A stretch of DNA of 64,000 nt from NCBI GenBank assembly GCA_022561215.1, contig JADFRQ010000007.1, positions 1-64,000 on the forward strand. Direction: 5' to 3'. The DNA is from Chloroflexota bacterium (GTDB lineage Bacteria; Chloroflexota; Anaerolineae; Anaerolineales; E44-bin32). Of the stretch, positions 36,143 through 44,311 are shown piece after piece (position 1 is the first letter of the stretch; the number at the start of each line of letters is the position of its first letter). A program made the translations under genes and the position numbers. The notes beneath the pieces were generated by a model. The model searched no databases, was not told the DNA's origin, and was given only the letters and a program-made list of their open reading frames with translations.

Positions 36143-36658
36143 TTATGCGAAGATGATCTGCCAGGCGATTGCTATAGCAAATCCTAAAAGACCACCGGCA
36201 AGTACATCGGAAATATAATGCAGGCCCATGGCGACTCTTGCGAGTGAAACCAGCGGGGCCCATAGGATCAAGGGAGCGATGAGTGCGGAAGGTCCAATAA
36301 ATGGTACCAAGGTCGCAAGCATGAGCGCGCGTGCCGCATGACCGGAGGGAAAGGAGTGCGGATCGTTTTTCCGATAGATGGAACCCCACTCGCCTTCCGG
36401 GCGCTCTCGACGCACCAGCAGCTTGATGGCCATTACCGCCAGAGCAGTAACCACAATAGCGGCAAATAAATGCACGGACCAACGCTTGGTGAACTCGTTG
36501 CCAAGCAGCCAGGCAATGCCTAATCCGATTCCCCAAAACCATGAATCCCCAGAATGGGCAACAATCGCCGCCGCGTTCCGCAAAACCCCAGGATTTTCGG
36601 CGATTCTGAACTTTGCCGAAACTCTGCGATCCACCTCAAGCCAGGCTGCTTCATTCAC
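36143..36658 (-). CDS. PAP2-family phosphatase
   Basis: This is an integral-membrane acid phosphatase (171 aa), possibly acting on undecaprenyl pyrophosphate or phosphatidic acid. The three conserved motifs are present: KLLVRRERP, SFPSGHAARA and SLARVAMGLHYISDVLAGG. The catalytic histidines are in the SGH and GLHYISD segments. The start is GTG 36658; a poor ribosome-binding site makes it uncertain. It is convergent with the SDR gene (56 bases between stops). Confidence 0.92.
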   Translation of the reverse strand: MNEAAWLEVDRRVSAKFRIAENPGVLRNAAAIVAHSGDSWFWGIGLGIAWLLGNEFTKRWSVHLFAAIVVTALAVMAIKLLVRRERPEGEWGSIYRKNDPHSFPSGHAARALMLATLVPFIGPSALIAPLILWAPLVSLARVAMGLHYISDVLAGGLLGFAIAIAWQIIFA

Positions 36659-36909
36659 CGGTCTGATCTCAGGCCCCGCATTATCATAGCTTTGAGAAAA
36701 TCTCCATTGAGTAATTATTTTCTATTGTTCACTAACCAACGAACCAGTAGAGCATGCACCACAATCAGTAGAGGAAGGATTTTACACCCCAGGATTGATT
36801 TTGACTTGCTGACAAGCTAATCATCCTGTAGCAATTTCCATGCTTCTTATGGAAGAAAACCAGAATACGCCGCAGCTCGCCGCAGGACGGCTTGCTGCGG
36901 GTTGCTTCA

Positions 36910-37278
36910 CTATATCTTATTTATCCATCGATACTTTTCGAGGGAGATGCCTCCGTCCCGGTTAAAGATCACACCCTCCTGCTCCAATAGAACACGCTGA
37001 ACCTGAGGGCCATGCCCTACACGATGGCTGATCCGCCCTTTGTTATTCACCACTCGCCACCAAGGGACATCCAGGGGACATTTCTTGAGCGCGTAGCCAA
37101 TCCAACGAGCACGGATACGTTGATAAACGAATGCATCGACCCCTTTTGGAAGAGGGATTTCCCGGGCGACATCCCCGTAGGCCATTACCATCCCCGATGG
37201 AATTTGGCGTATCAAGATAAAAGTTTGTTCACGAAAAAGGTGAAAAGCTGTTTCTTCGTCAGCATGTGCAGCGGGCAT
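36910..37278 (-). CDS. Alkyltransferase-like protein (MGMT fold, Cys replaced by Trp)
   Basis: The 122-residue protein matches the DNA-binding and active-site domain of O6-methylguanine-DNA methyltransferase: IPSGMVMAYGDVA, ARWIGYALKKCP and VPWWRVVNNKGRIS. The alkyl-accepting PCHRV motif reads PWWRV, so the Cys is Trp. That is the hallmark of alkyltransferase-like (ATL) proteins, which bind O6-alkylguanine and flag it for nucleotide excision repair. The helix-turn-helix and the recognition residues look intact. Another DNA-alkylation repair gene (tag) lies at 19551. Confidence 0.9.
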   Translation of the reverse strand: MPAAHADEETAFHLFREQTFILIRQIPSGMVMAYGDVAREIPLPKGVDAFVYQRIRARWIGYALKKCPLDVPWWRVVNNKGRISHRVGHGPQVQRVLLEQEGVIFNRDGGISLEKYRWINKI

Positions 37279-37442
37279 TCGATAACGTCCAGGGGCTTTC
37301 TTGAGAGATTTTCGAGTTGCTGGGCAATTGGGTGCTCCCTATTGCGCTATGAAAAAAGGATTTCATAGGAAAAGCTACTGTACCGCGCGTTTTTTTGCAA
37401 AATCCCCCGCGTGGACCGCCGCGGACGAAAATGATCCAGCAT

Positions 37443-38708
37443 TCAAGGCAGGCTGGCAAGTATGGGCTCGTCCCCTCGATATTTTCCGAGTTGGGGGAAG
37501 CGCTTTGCGATCCACGCCACCGCAAGCAGCGAACCAACTCCACCACCTACCACAGAAAATGTCACCCCAAAAAGTTGAGCCACGATTCCAGCCTCAACCT
37601 CACCCAGCAGCGGACCTCCCATAAAGAAGATCTGGTTAACGCTGGTCATCCTGCCCCGCAAATGATCGGGTGTCTGAATTTGGCGAATCGTATTGCGGAT
37701 AATTGCGCTCAGCCCATCCGTCGCTCCTGTCATCGCCAAAGCAAAAAATGTAAGCCAATAATTGCGTGAAATCCCGAAAAGAATTGTGGCCAAGCCGTAG
37801 CCTATCACGGCGCGATAGATCGTTTTTCCTTGCTTGCCGATTGAAGAGCGAAAGGATAACAAAATAGCAACAAGCCCCGCGCCAACGGCCGGCGCCGCGG
37901 AGAGAAGGCCGTAACCTTGTACCCCCACGAACAGAATATCTTTCGCGAAAATGGGGAGCAGGGTAATGGCATTGGAAAAAAAGGTCACAAAAAAATCAAG
38001 CAGCATGCTGGATAAGATAATGGGTTGATTGAATACAAAGCCCAATCCTTCGCGCACGGAAGAAAGCAGCGACGTTTCGGGTTTGGCGGCCTTGGAACCC
38101 TGATCGTCTTTTCTTCGCGTTTGGTCCACCGGTCCCATGAGCAGGAGCGCAATAATCACCCCAAGAAAGGAGAAGGCATTGAGATAGTAGGCATAGGCAA
38201 TCCCCCATTTTGCTAAAACCAGTCCTGCAGCCGCGGGCCCAGCGATAGAACCCACCTGTAGAGATATGGATGTCAGGCTAAACGCATTGGTCAAGATTTC
38301 TTTCGGCACCAAGTTTGGAACCAGCGACTGGCGAGCGGGCAAATCGAAGGAGGATGCCGCCGCACTAAGCGCCAGAACTGCATATATCGCAGGCAATGAA
38401 TCGCGCCCAGAGTGCGTGAGAATACCGAGCAATGCCGCCAGGGCCGCCAGGACGATCTGTGTGAAAAACATTAAATGCCGACGATTGATAACGTCGGCCA
38501 CAGCCCCCGCAAACAAAGAAAATAGGACAATCGGGAGAATGCGAACAAGGCCGACACCAGCCAGGGCAAGCGGCAATCCACTGATTTCATTGACATGCCA
38601 TAACACCGTCGTAGTTTGCATCTGCGTTCCGGCGATTGAAACCATCATGCCTAGCCAAAGATAACGAAATTTTTTGTGCCGCAACGCAGGCGGAATTTTT
38701 GTCAGCAT
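37443..38708 (-). CDS. MFS transporter (EntS/MFS_3 type)
   Basis: This twelve-helix major facilitator (421 aa) has motif A-like LFAGAVADVINRRHLMFF after the second helix and a second copy, GATDGLSAIIRNTIRQIQTP then LRGRMTSVNQIFFMG, in the C-terminal half. The closest general type is the enterobactin exporter/MFS_3 group. The substrate is unknown. The gene overlaps the end of the nitrilase remnant by 7 bases, so it may have been part of an operon with it and the Lgt-like gene. Confidence 0.88.
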   Translation of the reverse strand: MLTKIPPALRHKKFRYLWLGMMVSIAGTQMQTTTVLWHVNEISGLPLALAGVGLVRILPIVLFSLFAGAVADVINRRHLMFFTQIVLAALAALLGILTHSGRDSLPAIYAVLALSAAASSFDLPARQSLVPNLVPKEILTNAFSLTSISLQVGSIAGPAAAGLVLAKWGIAYAYYLNAFSFLGVIIALLLMGPVDQTRRKDDQGSKAAKPETSLLSSVREGLGFVFNQPIILSSMLLDFFVTFFSNAITLLPIFAKDILFVGVQGYGLLSAAPAVGAGLVAILLSFRSSIGKQGKTIYRAVIGYGLATILFGISRNYWLTFFALAMTGATDGLSAIIRNTIRQIQTPDHLRGRMTSVNQIFFMGGPLLGEVEAGIVAQLFGVTFSVVGGGVGSLLAVAWIAKRFPQLGKYRGDEPILASLP

Positions 38709-38977
38709 ATTTGCAGAACAGGCCTGTTCGGAATATCGATTTCTTTGCCCGCATCAATTAAATGACGGAACATAAACTTGTTCACACTGGGCTGGTGTGC
38801 TACCGAAGATGTGAGATCTTGAATAATACAGCCCGCGAGTGAGAGACCGGGGAAGATAATCAAATCCGAGCCTTGAGACCGAGCCTGCTTGATGAGGTGG
38901 AGATATTTATCAAGGGCCGCGACGACTTCCCCAAGTTTTGTGTGAATCGGCGCGAGAGAAAGATCTAATCGTGACAC
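38702..38977 (-). pseudogene. N-terminal remnant of a nitrilase-family amidohydrolase
   Basis: The 91 codons encode the first strands and helices of a carbon-nitrogen hydrolase (LSLAPIHTKLGEVVAALDKY, GSDLIIFPGLSLAGCIIQDL). The family has about 270 residues, and the Lys and Cys of the catalytic triad are missing because the frame ends. The catalytic Glu of the FPE motif is Gly here (FPGLSLAG). The remnant is thus doubly inactive. It starts 16 bases after the Lgt-like gene and overlaps the MFS start. Confidence 0.7.
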
Positions 38978-38993
38978 GCATTTTTCTCCGGGA

Positions 38994-39722
38994 TTAGTGG
39001 ATTTTTGCTCGAGAGATTAAGCCTCCCAAGCTGAGCACAATAAGGGGTATGGTGGCAATCGCATCCAGCCGGATACCGGCTACAAGTCGTACCGAATCCC
39101 CGCGGAAAAAAAGGAGAATGAAATTGCTGAGCGAAATTAGTGAAAAGCTAACCCCAGCCAGCACACCCTCGCGAATTTTTCGCTGCCTGAGCACGCCAAG
39201 ATAAGGCAGAAGCAGCAAGAGGAAAATTGCCCCCACCCCCTGCACAGGGTAACGCATGGCTTCGGCGCCAAATACATCGGATGATGGGGGAGTTAAAATC
39301 CCGAAATCGGCGATCTTTCCGTAACCACAACCGTCGAGCAGACAGCCAAACCAACTTGCGAACCCAATCACAACAGCAGGAATAGCGATGGAATCAAGTA
39401 AAAACCAAAAGGATTGTTTCTTGGCAGATGCAAGCGCAAGCATACTTATTACTGCGCCAAGCATTCCTCCAATCCAGGACAATCCACCATCCCACATCCA
39501 TAAAATCTGAATGGGATTATTCTGATAGGCTGCCAGGTTGGGTAAGACATAAGCCAGCCGGGCACCAATTACGGCAAATACCAGGGCGATCATACCGCGA
39601 TCGATGCGCGCGATCGATTTTTTTATGGAAGGATTCTGTGTGGTAGATGCCTTCACGCTGCTGAGCCACAGCAAAGAAGCCAGGATCGCCAACGACATGA
39701 TGATCGGATAGGCGTTTGACAT
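38994..39722 (-). CDS. Degenerate Lgt-like membrane protein
   Basis: This seven-helix protein (242 aa) is related to prolipoprotein diacylglyceryl transferase: GARLAYVLPNLAAYQNNP, WDGGLSWIGGMLGA and a late GCLLDGCGYG. Canonical Lgt has HGG in the second motif and an Arg before GxxxxGxxYG. Here the His is Ile (WIGG) and the Arg position is Trp or Phe. It may lack classical activity or use another substrate. GGAGAGGGG precedes ATG 39722. A true Lgt is expected elsewhere, since lipoproteins are encoded nearby. Confidence 0.75.
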   Translation of the reverse strand: MSNAYPIIMSLAILASLLWLSSVKASTTQNPSIKKSIARIDRGMIALVFAVIGARLAYVLPNLAAYQNNPIQILWMWDGGLSWIGGMLGAVISMLALASAKKQSFWFLLDSIAIPAVVIGFASWFGCLLDGCGYGKIADFGILTPPSSDVFGAEAMRYPVQGVGAIFLLLLLPYLGVLRQRKIREGVLAGVSFSLISLSNFILLFFRGDSVRLVAGIRLDAIATIPLIVLSLGGLISRAKIH

Positions 39723-39803
39723 ACCCCTCTCCACGAGCTAAGAAAAATGATACCACCTGTCGAACAGCCCTGAAAATTGTTATTCGAGAGCGCCTCGCAG
39801 TTG

Positions 39804-39809
39804 TATAAT
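39804..39809 (+). promoter_or_regulatory. -10 box candidate for the GNAT gene
   Basis: A perfect TATAAT lies 94 bases before ATG 39904. No well-spaced -35 is seen (TTGTTA is 21 bases away). Confidence 0.3.
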
Positions 39810-39903
39810 CAGTCGAGAAGTCCAGGATCCGCTACGGTTTCACATTCATCAAAAGCGCACCACCCTATAAATAAATTTTTATTCCCATCCAAGGAGCAAG
39901 CAG

Positions 39904-41049
39904 ATGACGGATCTGACAGTGTCGAGTGTTGAGACCAAGGACGAATTATTGGAATTTATTTCTTTTCCGTGGGAGGTTTACAAAGACAATTCTTTTTGGG
40001 TTCCTCCCTTAATTTCCGAACGCAAAGAATTCCTGGATGCGGAGGAAAACCCTTTTTTTGAACATGCCAGGGCGGAGTACTTTATTGCGCGCCGTGGCGA
40101 TAAAGTTGTCGGCACGGTGGCGGCGCTCACGAACGATAAATACAATGAATTTCAGCAAACGAATGTTGGTTTTTTTGGTTTTTTCGAAGTTCTCGAGGAT
40201 GTTGAAGCAGCAGAGCGCCTGTTATCAACGGCGGTTGAATGGGCGAGAAAAGCCGGCCATGACAGCATAATCGGCCCGGTCCAATTTTCGACGAATGATG
40301 AAGTTGGGCTGCTGGTGGATGGTTTTGACGACCGCCCTCGGATTTTGATGACCTACAACCCTCGGCGTTATCTGGAATATTATGAAAGCGCCGGATTGCA
40401 GAATGTTATGGATTTGTTGGCATACGAGATCAACCTTAAGGACTTCCTTAAGAATGTGACCGAAAAATTGACGCGCGTCCTAGAAAAGGTGCGCGCCCGA
40501 AAGAATTTCCACATTCGCACCATTAGATTAAAGGAGTATGACGCCGAAATTGATCGAATTAAGAAAATCTACAACAAATCTTGGGAGCCCAATTGGGGCT
40601 TTGTTCCCATGACAGATCGGGAATTTAGCAAATTGGCGAAAAATCTTAAGCCTCTCATCGATCCTAAAATCGCCCTCATTGTTGAAAAGGACGGCGAAGC
40701 AGTTGGTTTCGCACTCACAATGCCGGATTTAAACCAGCCTTTGCATTTGGCTTATCCGAAACCGGGAACCCCGGAACCTGTCACTATGATGAAACTCCTG
40801 TGGCACTGGAAGATACGCAAACGAATCGATTGGATTCGGGTTTTGGCGCTCGGCATCCTTCCCGAATTTCGGGGCAGTGGGGTGGATGCGCTGATGTATC
40901 TAGAGACGGTTAAGGCGGCAGCTAGGGGCGGCTATAAAATGGCAGAGGGAAGCTGGATCTTGGAAAATAACGTGATGATGAACAGAGGGATCCGATCTAT
41001 CGGTGGAAAAGTATATAAAACCTATCGAATGTTCGAAAAGAAACTCTAA
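39904..41049 (+). CDS. GNAT-superfamily acetyltransferase-like protein (381 aa)
   Basis: This cytoplasmic protein has two GNAT-like halves. The N-terminal half includes FIARRGDKVVGTVAALTND, and the C-terminal half includes ALIVEKDGEAVGFALTMPD and then ALGILPEFRGSGVDALMYLE, the acetyl-CoA loop (R/Q-x-x-G-x-A position read as RGSGVDA). Such large double-domain proteins occur in Anaerolineae and other environmental bacteria and have no assigned substrate. The ribosome-binding site AAGGAGC precedes the ATG. Confidence 0.82.
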   Translation: MTDLTVSSVETKDELLEFISFPWEVYKDNSFWVPPLISERKEFLDAEENPFFEHARAEYFIARRGDKVVGTVAALTNDKYNEFQQTNVGFFGFFEVLEDVEAAERLLSTAVEWARKAGHDSIIGPVQFSTNDEVGLLVDGFDDRPRILMTYNPRRYLEYYESAGLQNVMDLLAYEINLKDFLKNVTEKLTRVLEKVRARKNFHIRTIRLKEYDAEIDRIKKIYNKSWEPNWGFVPMTDREFSKLAKNLKPLIDPKIALIVEKDGEAVGFALTMPDLNQPLHLAYPKPGTPEPVTMMKLLWHWKIRKRIDWIRVLALGILPEFRGSGVDALMYLETVKAAARGGYKMAEGSWILENNVMMNRGIRSIGGKVYKTYRMFEKKL

Positions 41050-41176
41050 ATTATGATCGCGAAAATCAGTGCCCAAAACAGGCGCTGTCAAGTTCAAAGG
41101 AAACCGTCGGCTTAATGTCGGCATGTTATCAAGCGCATAAACTGGTGGTAACGAACCAACGTAAAGGGTGTGCATT

Positions 41177-42079
41177 ATGTCCACGATCCCTGTAGGCTTG
41201 TTGCCAAATTTGTTCTATATCCTATTGATAGCCAGTGTCTGGAGCGCAACATTTGCCATTATCACGCCGGGCACGGGTGTGTTCGAGTTGATGGCGCTCT
41301 TCGCCCTGGGAGGCACTGGAATAGGTTTGTTTTATGTTCCCTATAACCTTTGGGCTCTGGTTCCGCTGATTCTTGGTATTAGCGCATTTATTTTCGCATT
41401 GTGGAAAAAGGAATTTGCGAATGTTTCCCTTGGTCTCTCGGTTATTCTGATAAGTCTCGGATCGATACTTCTATTTGGATCGGAGAGCGGACGTGTGGCA
41501 TTAAACCCCTTGCTGGCGACCGTCGTTACTTTGTTTACCCTGCTTCTTTATTGGGTTGGAATTCGTCAGATAATTGCCGCCCATCGTCTGCGTACTGCGT
41601 ACGATCCTTCTCTGATTTTGGAGCACGTCGGCGAGGTTCGGACTGCGCTTGATCCCGTCGGCACCGTTTATGTGAAAGGTGAATTGTGGTCGGCAGAAGC
41701 TGATGAGAAAATTCTTGAAGGTGAGCAAATCCAAGTGACAGGCCGGAAAGGATTAATGTTATTTGTGGCTCAACTAGAAAGACGAGCGCGGGTCAAAAGA
41801 AGGAGACACATGGTGGATGATGTCACACTTACTTTTTTAGCCTGCATATTTATTGCTCTGGTACTAGTGGTCCTGTCGGCGCTCGCCAGTGCAATCCGCG
41901 TTATTCAGGAGTATGAACGTTTGGTGGTCTTTCGGCTTGGCCGAAGTGTTGGCGAGAAGGGGCCCGGGCTTATCCTGCTGTGGCCCGTTATTGAGCGCGG
42001 GGTGAAGGTGGATTTGCGTGAGCATAGTGAGGGAAATTCCGCACCAGACTTCAATCACCCTGGACAATGCACCCATTGA
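41177..42079 (+). CDS. NfeD-like membrane protein, reading through into slipin
   Basis: The first 210 residues are an NfeD protein: four membrane helices (about 8-130), then an OB-fold ([31 protein letters not shown]). NfeD proteins work with slipins in membrane microdomains. The frame has no stop at the usual end of NfeD and goes on through [10 protein letters not shown] into the slipin start ([10 protein letters not shown]), ending at 42079 only because of the frameshift in slipin. Whether the fusion is real or the NfeD stop was lost is unclear. A TAG lies in the next frame at the expected end. The start is ATG 41177 rather than the GTG 9 bases before. Confidence 0.75.
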   Translation: MSTIPVGLLPNLFYILLIASVWSATFAIITPGTGVFELMALFALGGTGIGLFYVPYNLWALVPLILGISAFIFALWKKEFANVSLGLSVILISLGSILLFGSESGRVALNPLLATVVTLFTLLLYWVGIRQIIAAHRLRTAYDPSLILEHVGEVRTALDPVGTVYVKGELWSAEADEKILEGEQIQVTGRKGLMLFVAQLERRARVKRRRHMVDDVTLTFLACIFIALVLVVLSALASAIRVIQEYERLVVFRLGRSVGEKGPGLILLWPVIERGVKVDLREHSEGNSAPDFNHPGQCTH

Positions 42080-42710
42080 CATTGATTTCCTCTGGTACTA
42101 CAAGGTTGTGAATGCTCAACTAAGCATCATCGCGGTTGGAAACTTTGAAAAGGCTGCACAAGGTATGGCGGTAACGACCTTACGTTCGGTGATTGGCGGG
42201 ATCCCCTTGGGCGATGTGCTTTCGCAGCGTGATCATATCAACCAGGTGCTGCGCACGAAGCTAGATGAGGTGACGGAGCGGTGGGGTGTGAAAGTCACCA
42301 ACGTGGAAATCAGAGAGATTATTCCGCCCAAAGATGTTAAGGACGCGATGAATCGTCAAATGACCGCTGAACGCGTGCGACGCGCCGTTGTGACCGAATC
42401 GACTGGTCAGCGAGATGCGGAAATAAATGTTGCGCAAGGTGAGAAAAAGTCAGCCATTCTTCGTGCGGAAGGGGATCGAGAGTCGAATATGATTCGAGCT
42501 GAAGGAGATCGCCAAGCCCAGCTTCTGCGCGCGGAAGGGTTTGCCTCGGCATTGAAGCGCATCTCATCGGTGGCGCAGGATATCGATCAGAAGACCATGA
42601 CACTGCAATATTTCGAAACGTTGAAGGATATGGGAAGCGGAGCATCGACGAAATTAATTTTCCCGATGGAGTTCACCAGCCTTCTCGAAAATTTTCTGAA
42701 GAAGGAGTAG
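41810..42710 (+). pseudogene. Slipin/stomatin (SPFH) protein, frameshifted
   Basis: This membrane-microdomain protein of the SPFH/band-7 family would be about 300 aa. It has its own ribosome-binding site AAGAAGGAG before ATG 41810, one membrane helix and then [20 protein letters not shown]. Around 42022-42024 the frame must shift: GVKVDLRE should go on with [20 protein letters not shown], which is in the next frame. Dropping one C restores it. The rest is typical, with TLRSVIGGIPLGDVLSQRD, NVEIREIIPPKDVKDAMNRQ and Ala/Glu-rich repeats (RAEGDRESNMIRAEGDRQAQ). It could also be initiated at GTG 42018. Confidence 0.82.
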
Positions 42711-42720
42711 TCCGGTAAAT

Positions 42721-43179
42721 TTGGAAAGTGTTAACACAATAACGCAAGAAGTCTCGCTTCACAAAGCAACCTGGCGCGACTTCCGCGCGATAATGGATCT
42801 TGAACGCCGGTGCTTCCTAAAAGATGCGTGGCCATGGATGGATGTCCTCGCTTCGTTAACATTTCCGCGCACGGTGCGTATAAAGGCGGAGATAGATGAT
42901 ATTGTGGCGGGATTTGTTATTGGTGATCAGCGCAGAAAGATTGGATGGATTGCGTCGATTGGCGTCCTGCCCAATGTCCGCCGCCAGGGGATCGGTGCAT
43001 TATTGTTAGCTGCATGTGAGAGAGAACTGCGCACACCCATCATCCGGCTAATTTTACGTCCCTCCAATCATAGCGCCAGGAGCCTTTATCTTAAAAGCGG
43101 ATATGTGGAAGTCGAGATCAAGCGCCGATATTACGCGGGTGGGGAAGATGGGCTGATAATGGAGAGGGTAATCGGATAG
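42721..43179 (+). CDS. RimI-like GNAT acetyltransferase
   Basis: The 152-residue N-acetyltransferase has motif A (IASIGVLPNVRRQGIGALLL) with the Q/RxxGxG/A acetyl-CoA loop. A later motif (ILRPSNHSARSLYLKSGYVE) resembles RimI/ribosomal-protein acetyltransferases. The substrate is not known. The start is TTG 42721 with a distant GGAG, 10 bases after the slipin stop. It is the last gene before bL9. Confidence 0.85.
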   Translation: MESVNTITQEVSLHKATWRDFRAIMDLERRCFLKDAWPWMDVLASLTFPRTVRIKAEIDDIVAGFVIGDQRRKIGWIASIGVLPNVRRQGIGALLLAACERELRTPIIRLILRPSNHSARSLYLKSGYVEVEIKRRYYAGGEDGLIMERVIG

Positions 43180-43203
43180 CCGGAATCCTGAACGAAAACC
43201 TCT

Positions 43204-43232
43204 TTGACCCCAGCTGCAGGATTTGGTAGAAT
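43204..43232 (+). promoter_or_regulatory. sigma70 promoter of rplI
   Basis: TTGACC (43204-43209), a 17-base spacer and TAGAAT (43227-43232) give a near-consensus promoter. The start is about 43239, with a 75-base leader that can form a small AGGG/CCCT hairpin near 43242-43257. Confidence 0.65.
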
Positions 43233-43314
43233 TCCGTTTCCAGGGCGTTGTACCCTTCGCCTCGAGCGCTACTTTCCTTGGCACTCAAATTTTATTGAAA
43301 GGGCTTGATTCTCC

Positions 43315-44235
43315 ATGAGAGTAATGTTATTAAAAGATGTCTATAACCTTGGTCGCGCGGGTGATATTAAAAGGGTGGCCGATGGTTATGGACGAAATTT
43401 CTTAATTCCTCAAGGTTTGGCGACGTTAGCAACCGTAGGTGCAATGAAACAATCCACGCACATTAGGGAAATTGCGGCGGAACAGCGCGAAGTTCTTAAT
43501 CAAGAGTTGGGATCCGTCGCGGAGAAACTCGAGGGATTGGAATTGGTTTTTCCAGTTAAATCTGGTCAGACGGGCAGGCTCTATGGTTCGGTCACCACGG
43601 GGATGATCGTAGAATCCATTCATGAAAAAACAGGAATGGATATCGAACGCCGGCAGATCGACAGCCAACCCATTAAGCTAATTGGTGTGCATAAGGCAAA
43701 CGTACGGCTTACCATCGATCTCATTCCCGAGCTTACGATCGTGGTTCATCCTGAGGGTGAATCGCCGGAGTCTGTTAAATCTGAGGAGACCCTAGCGGAG
43801 GAAGAACCCACAGAAGCCTTTGCCGAATTGCAGGAAGAACTTGACAGTCTGGAAGAGCAAGCGGCTAGAGAAGCAGCAGATGCAAAGGCGGAAGAAGAAG
43901 CGCAAGAACTCCTTACACGCTCAGCAGATGCAAAGGCAGAGGAAGTTGAAGCGAGTATAGAGGAATCGGAAGAAACAACGCCCGCTGAAGAGAATATACT
44001 CGAAGAGCAGCTCCAGGAGGGAGATGGGGAGATGGAATCTCTCCTCGCCGAGCCCACGGATTTAACCGAAGAGCAAGAAATTTTGGCAGACTCGGCAGAA
44101 TCCAATAAAGAAGAATCGGGTCCAGACGGATTGGAAGAAACAGCCCATTTTGAAGACAACATGCTCGAGGAGCAGCTCCAAGAGGAGGGAGAAGAGATGG
44201 AATCTCTCCCCGAAGAGCCCGCGGCAGAGGAATAA
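43315..44235 (+). CDS. rplI: Ribosomal protein bL9 with long acidic C-terminal tail
   Basis: This large-subunit protein at the L1 stalk base matches bL9 over residues 1-150: MRVMLLKDVYNLGRAGD, VADGYGRNFLIPQGLA, SGQTGRLYGSVTTGMI, and the C-terminal globular domain ending ELTIVVHPEG. About 155 further residues follow, very rich in Glu, Asp, Ala and Ser and almost free of hydrophobic blocks. The tail has internal repeats: ADAKAEE occurs twice, and ENILEEQLQEGDGEMESL is echoed by DNMLEEQLQEEGEEMESL. Normal bL9 has about 150 residues. The tail is in frame, without a new start. The terminator follows closely. Confidence 0.93.
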   Translation: MRVMLLKDVYNLGRAGDIKRVADGYGRNFLIPQGLATLATVGAMKQSTHIREIAAEQREVLNQELGSVAEKLEGLELVFPVKSGQTGRLYGSVTTGMIVESIHEKTGMDIERRQIDSQPIKLIGVHKANVRLTIDLIPELTIVVHPEGESPESVKSEETLAEEEPTEAFAELQEELDSLEEQAAREAADAKAEEEAQELLTRSADAKAEEVEASIEESEETTPAEENILEEQLQEGDGEMESLLAEPTDLTEEQEILADSAESNKEESGPDGLEETAHFEDNMLEEQLQEEGEEMESLPEEPAAEE

Positions 44236-44252
44236 ATCGAGGGCAGCCAGAG

Positions 44253-44294
44253 CCACCGGCCGAGCAGGAATATAGTGCAAGCCGGTGGTTTTTT
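44253..44294 (+). terminator. Rho-independent terminator of rplI
   Basis: An 8-bp stem CCACCGGC/GCCGGTGG with a 20-base loop is followed by six T. It lies 17 bases after the rplI stop and just before the RodZ-like gene. Confidence 0.8.
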
Positions 44295-44311
44295 GTATAC
44301 CCCGGAAGCCT

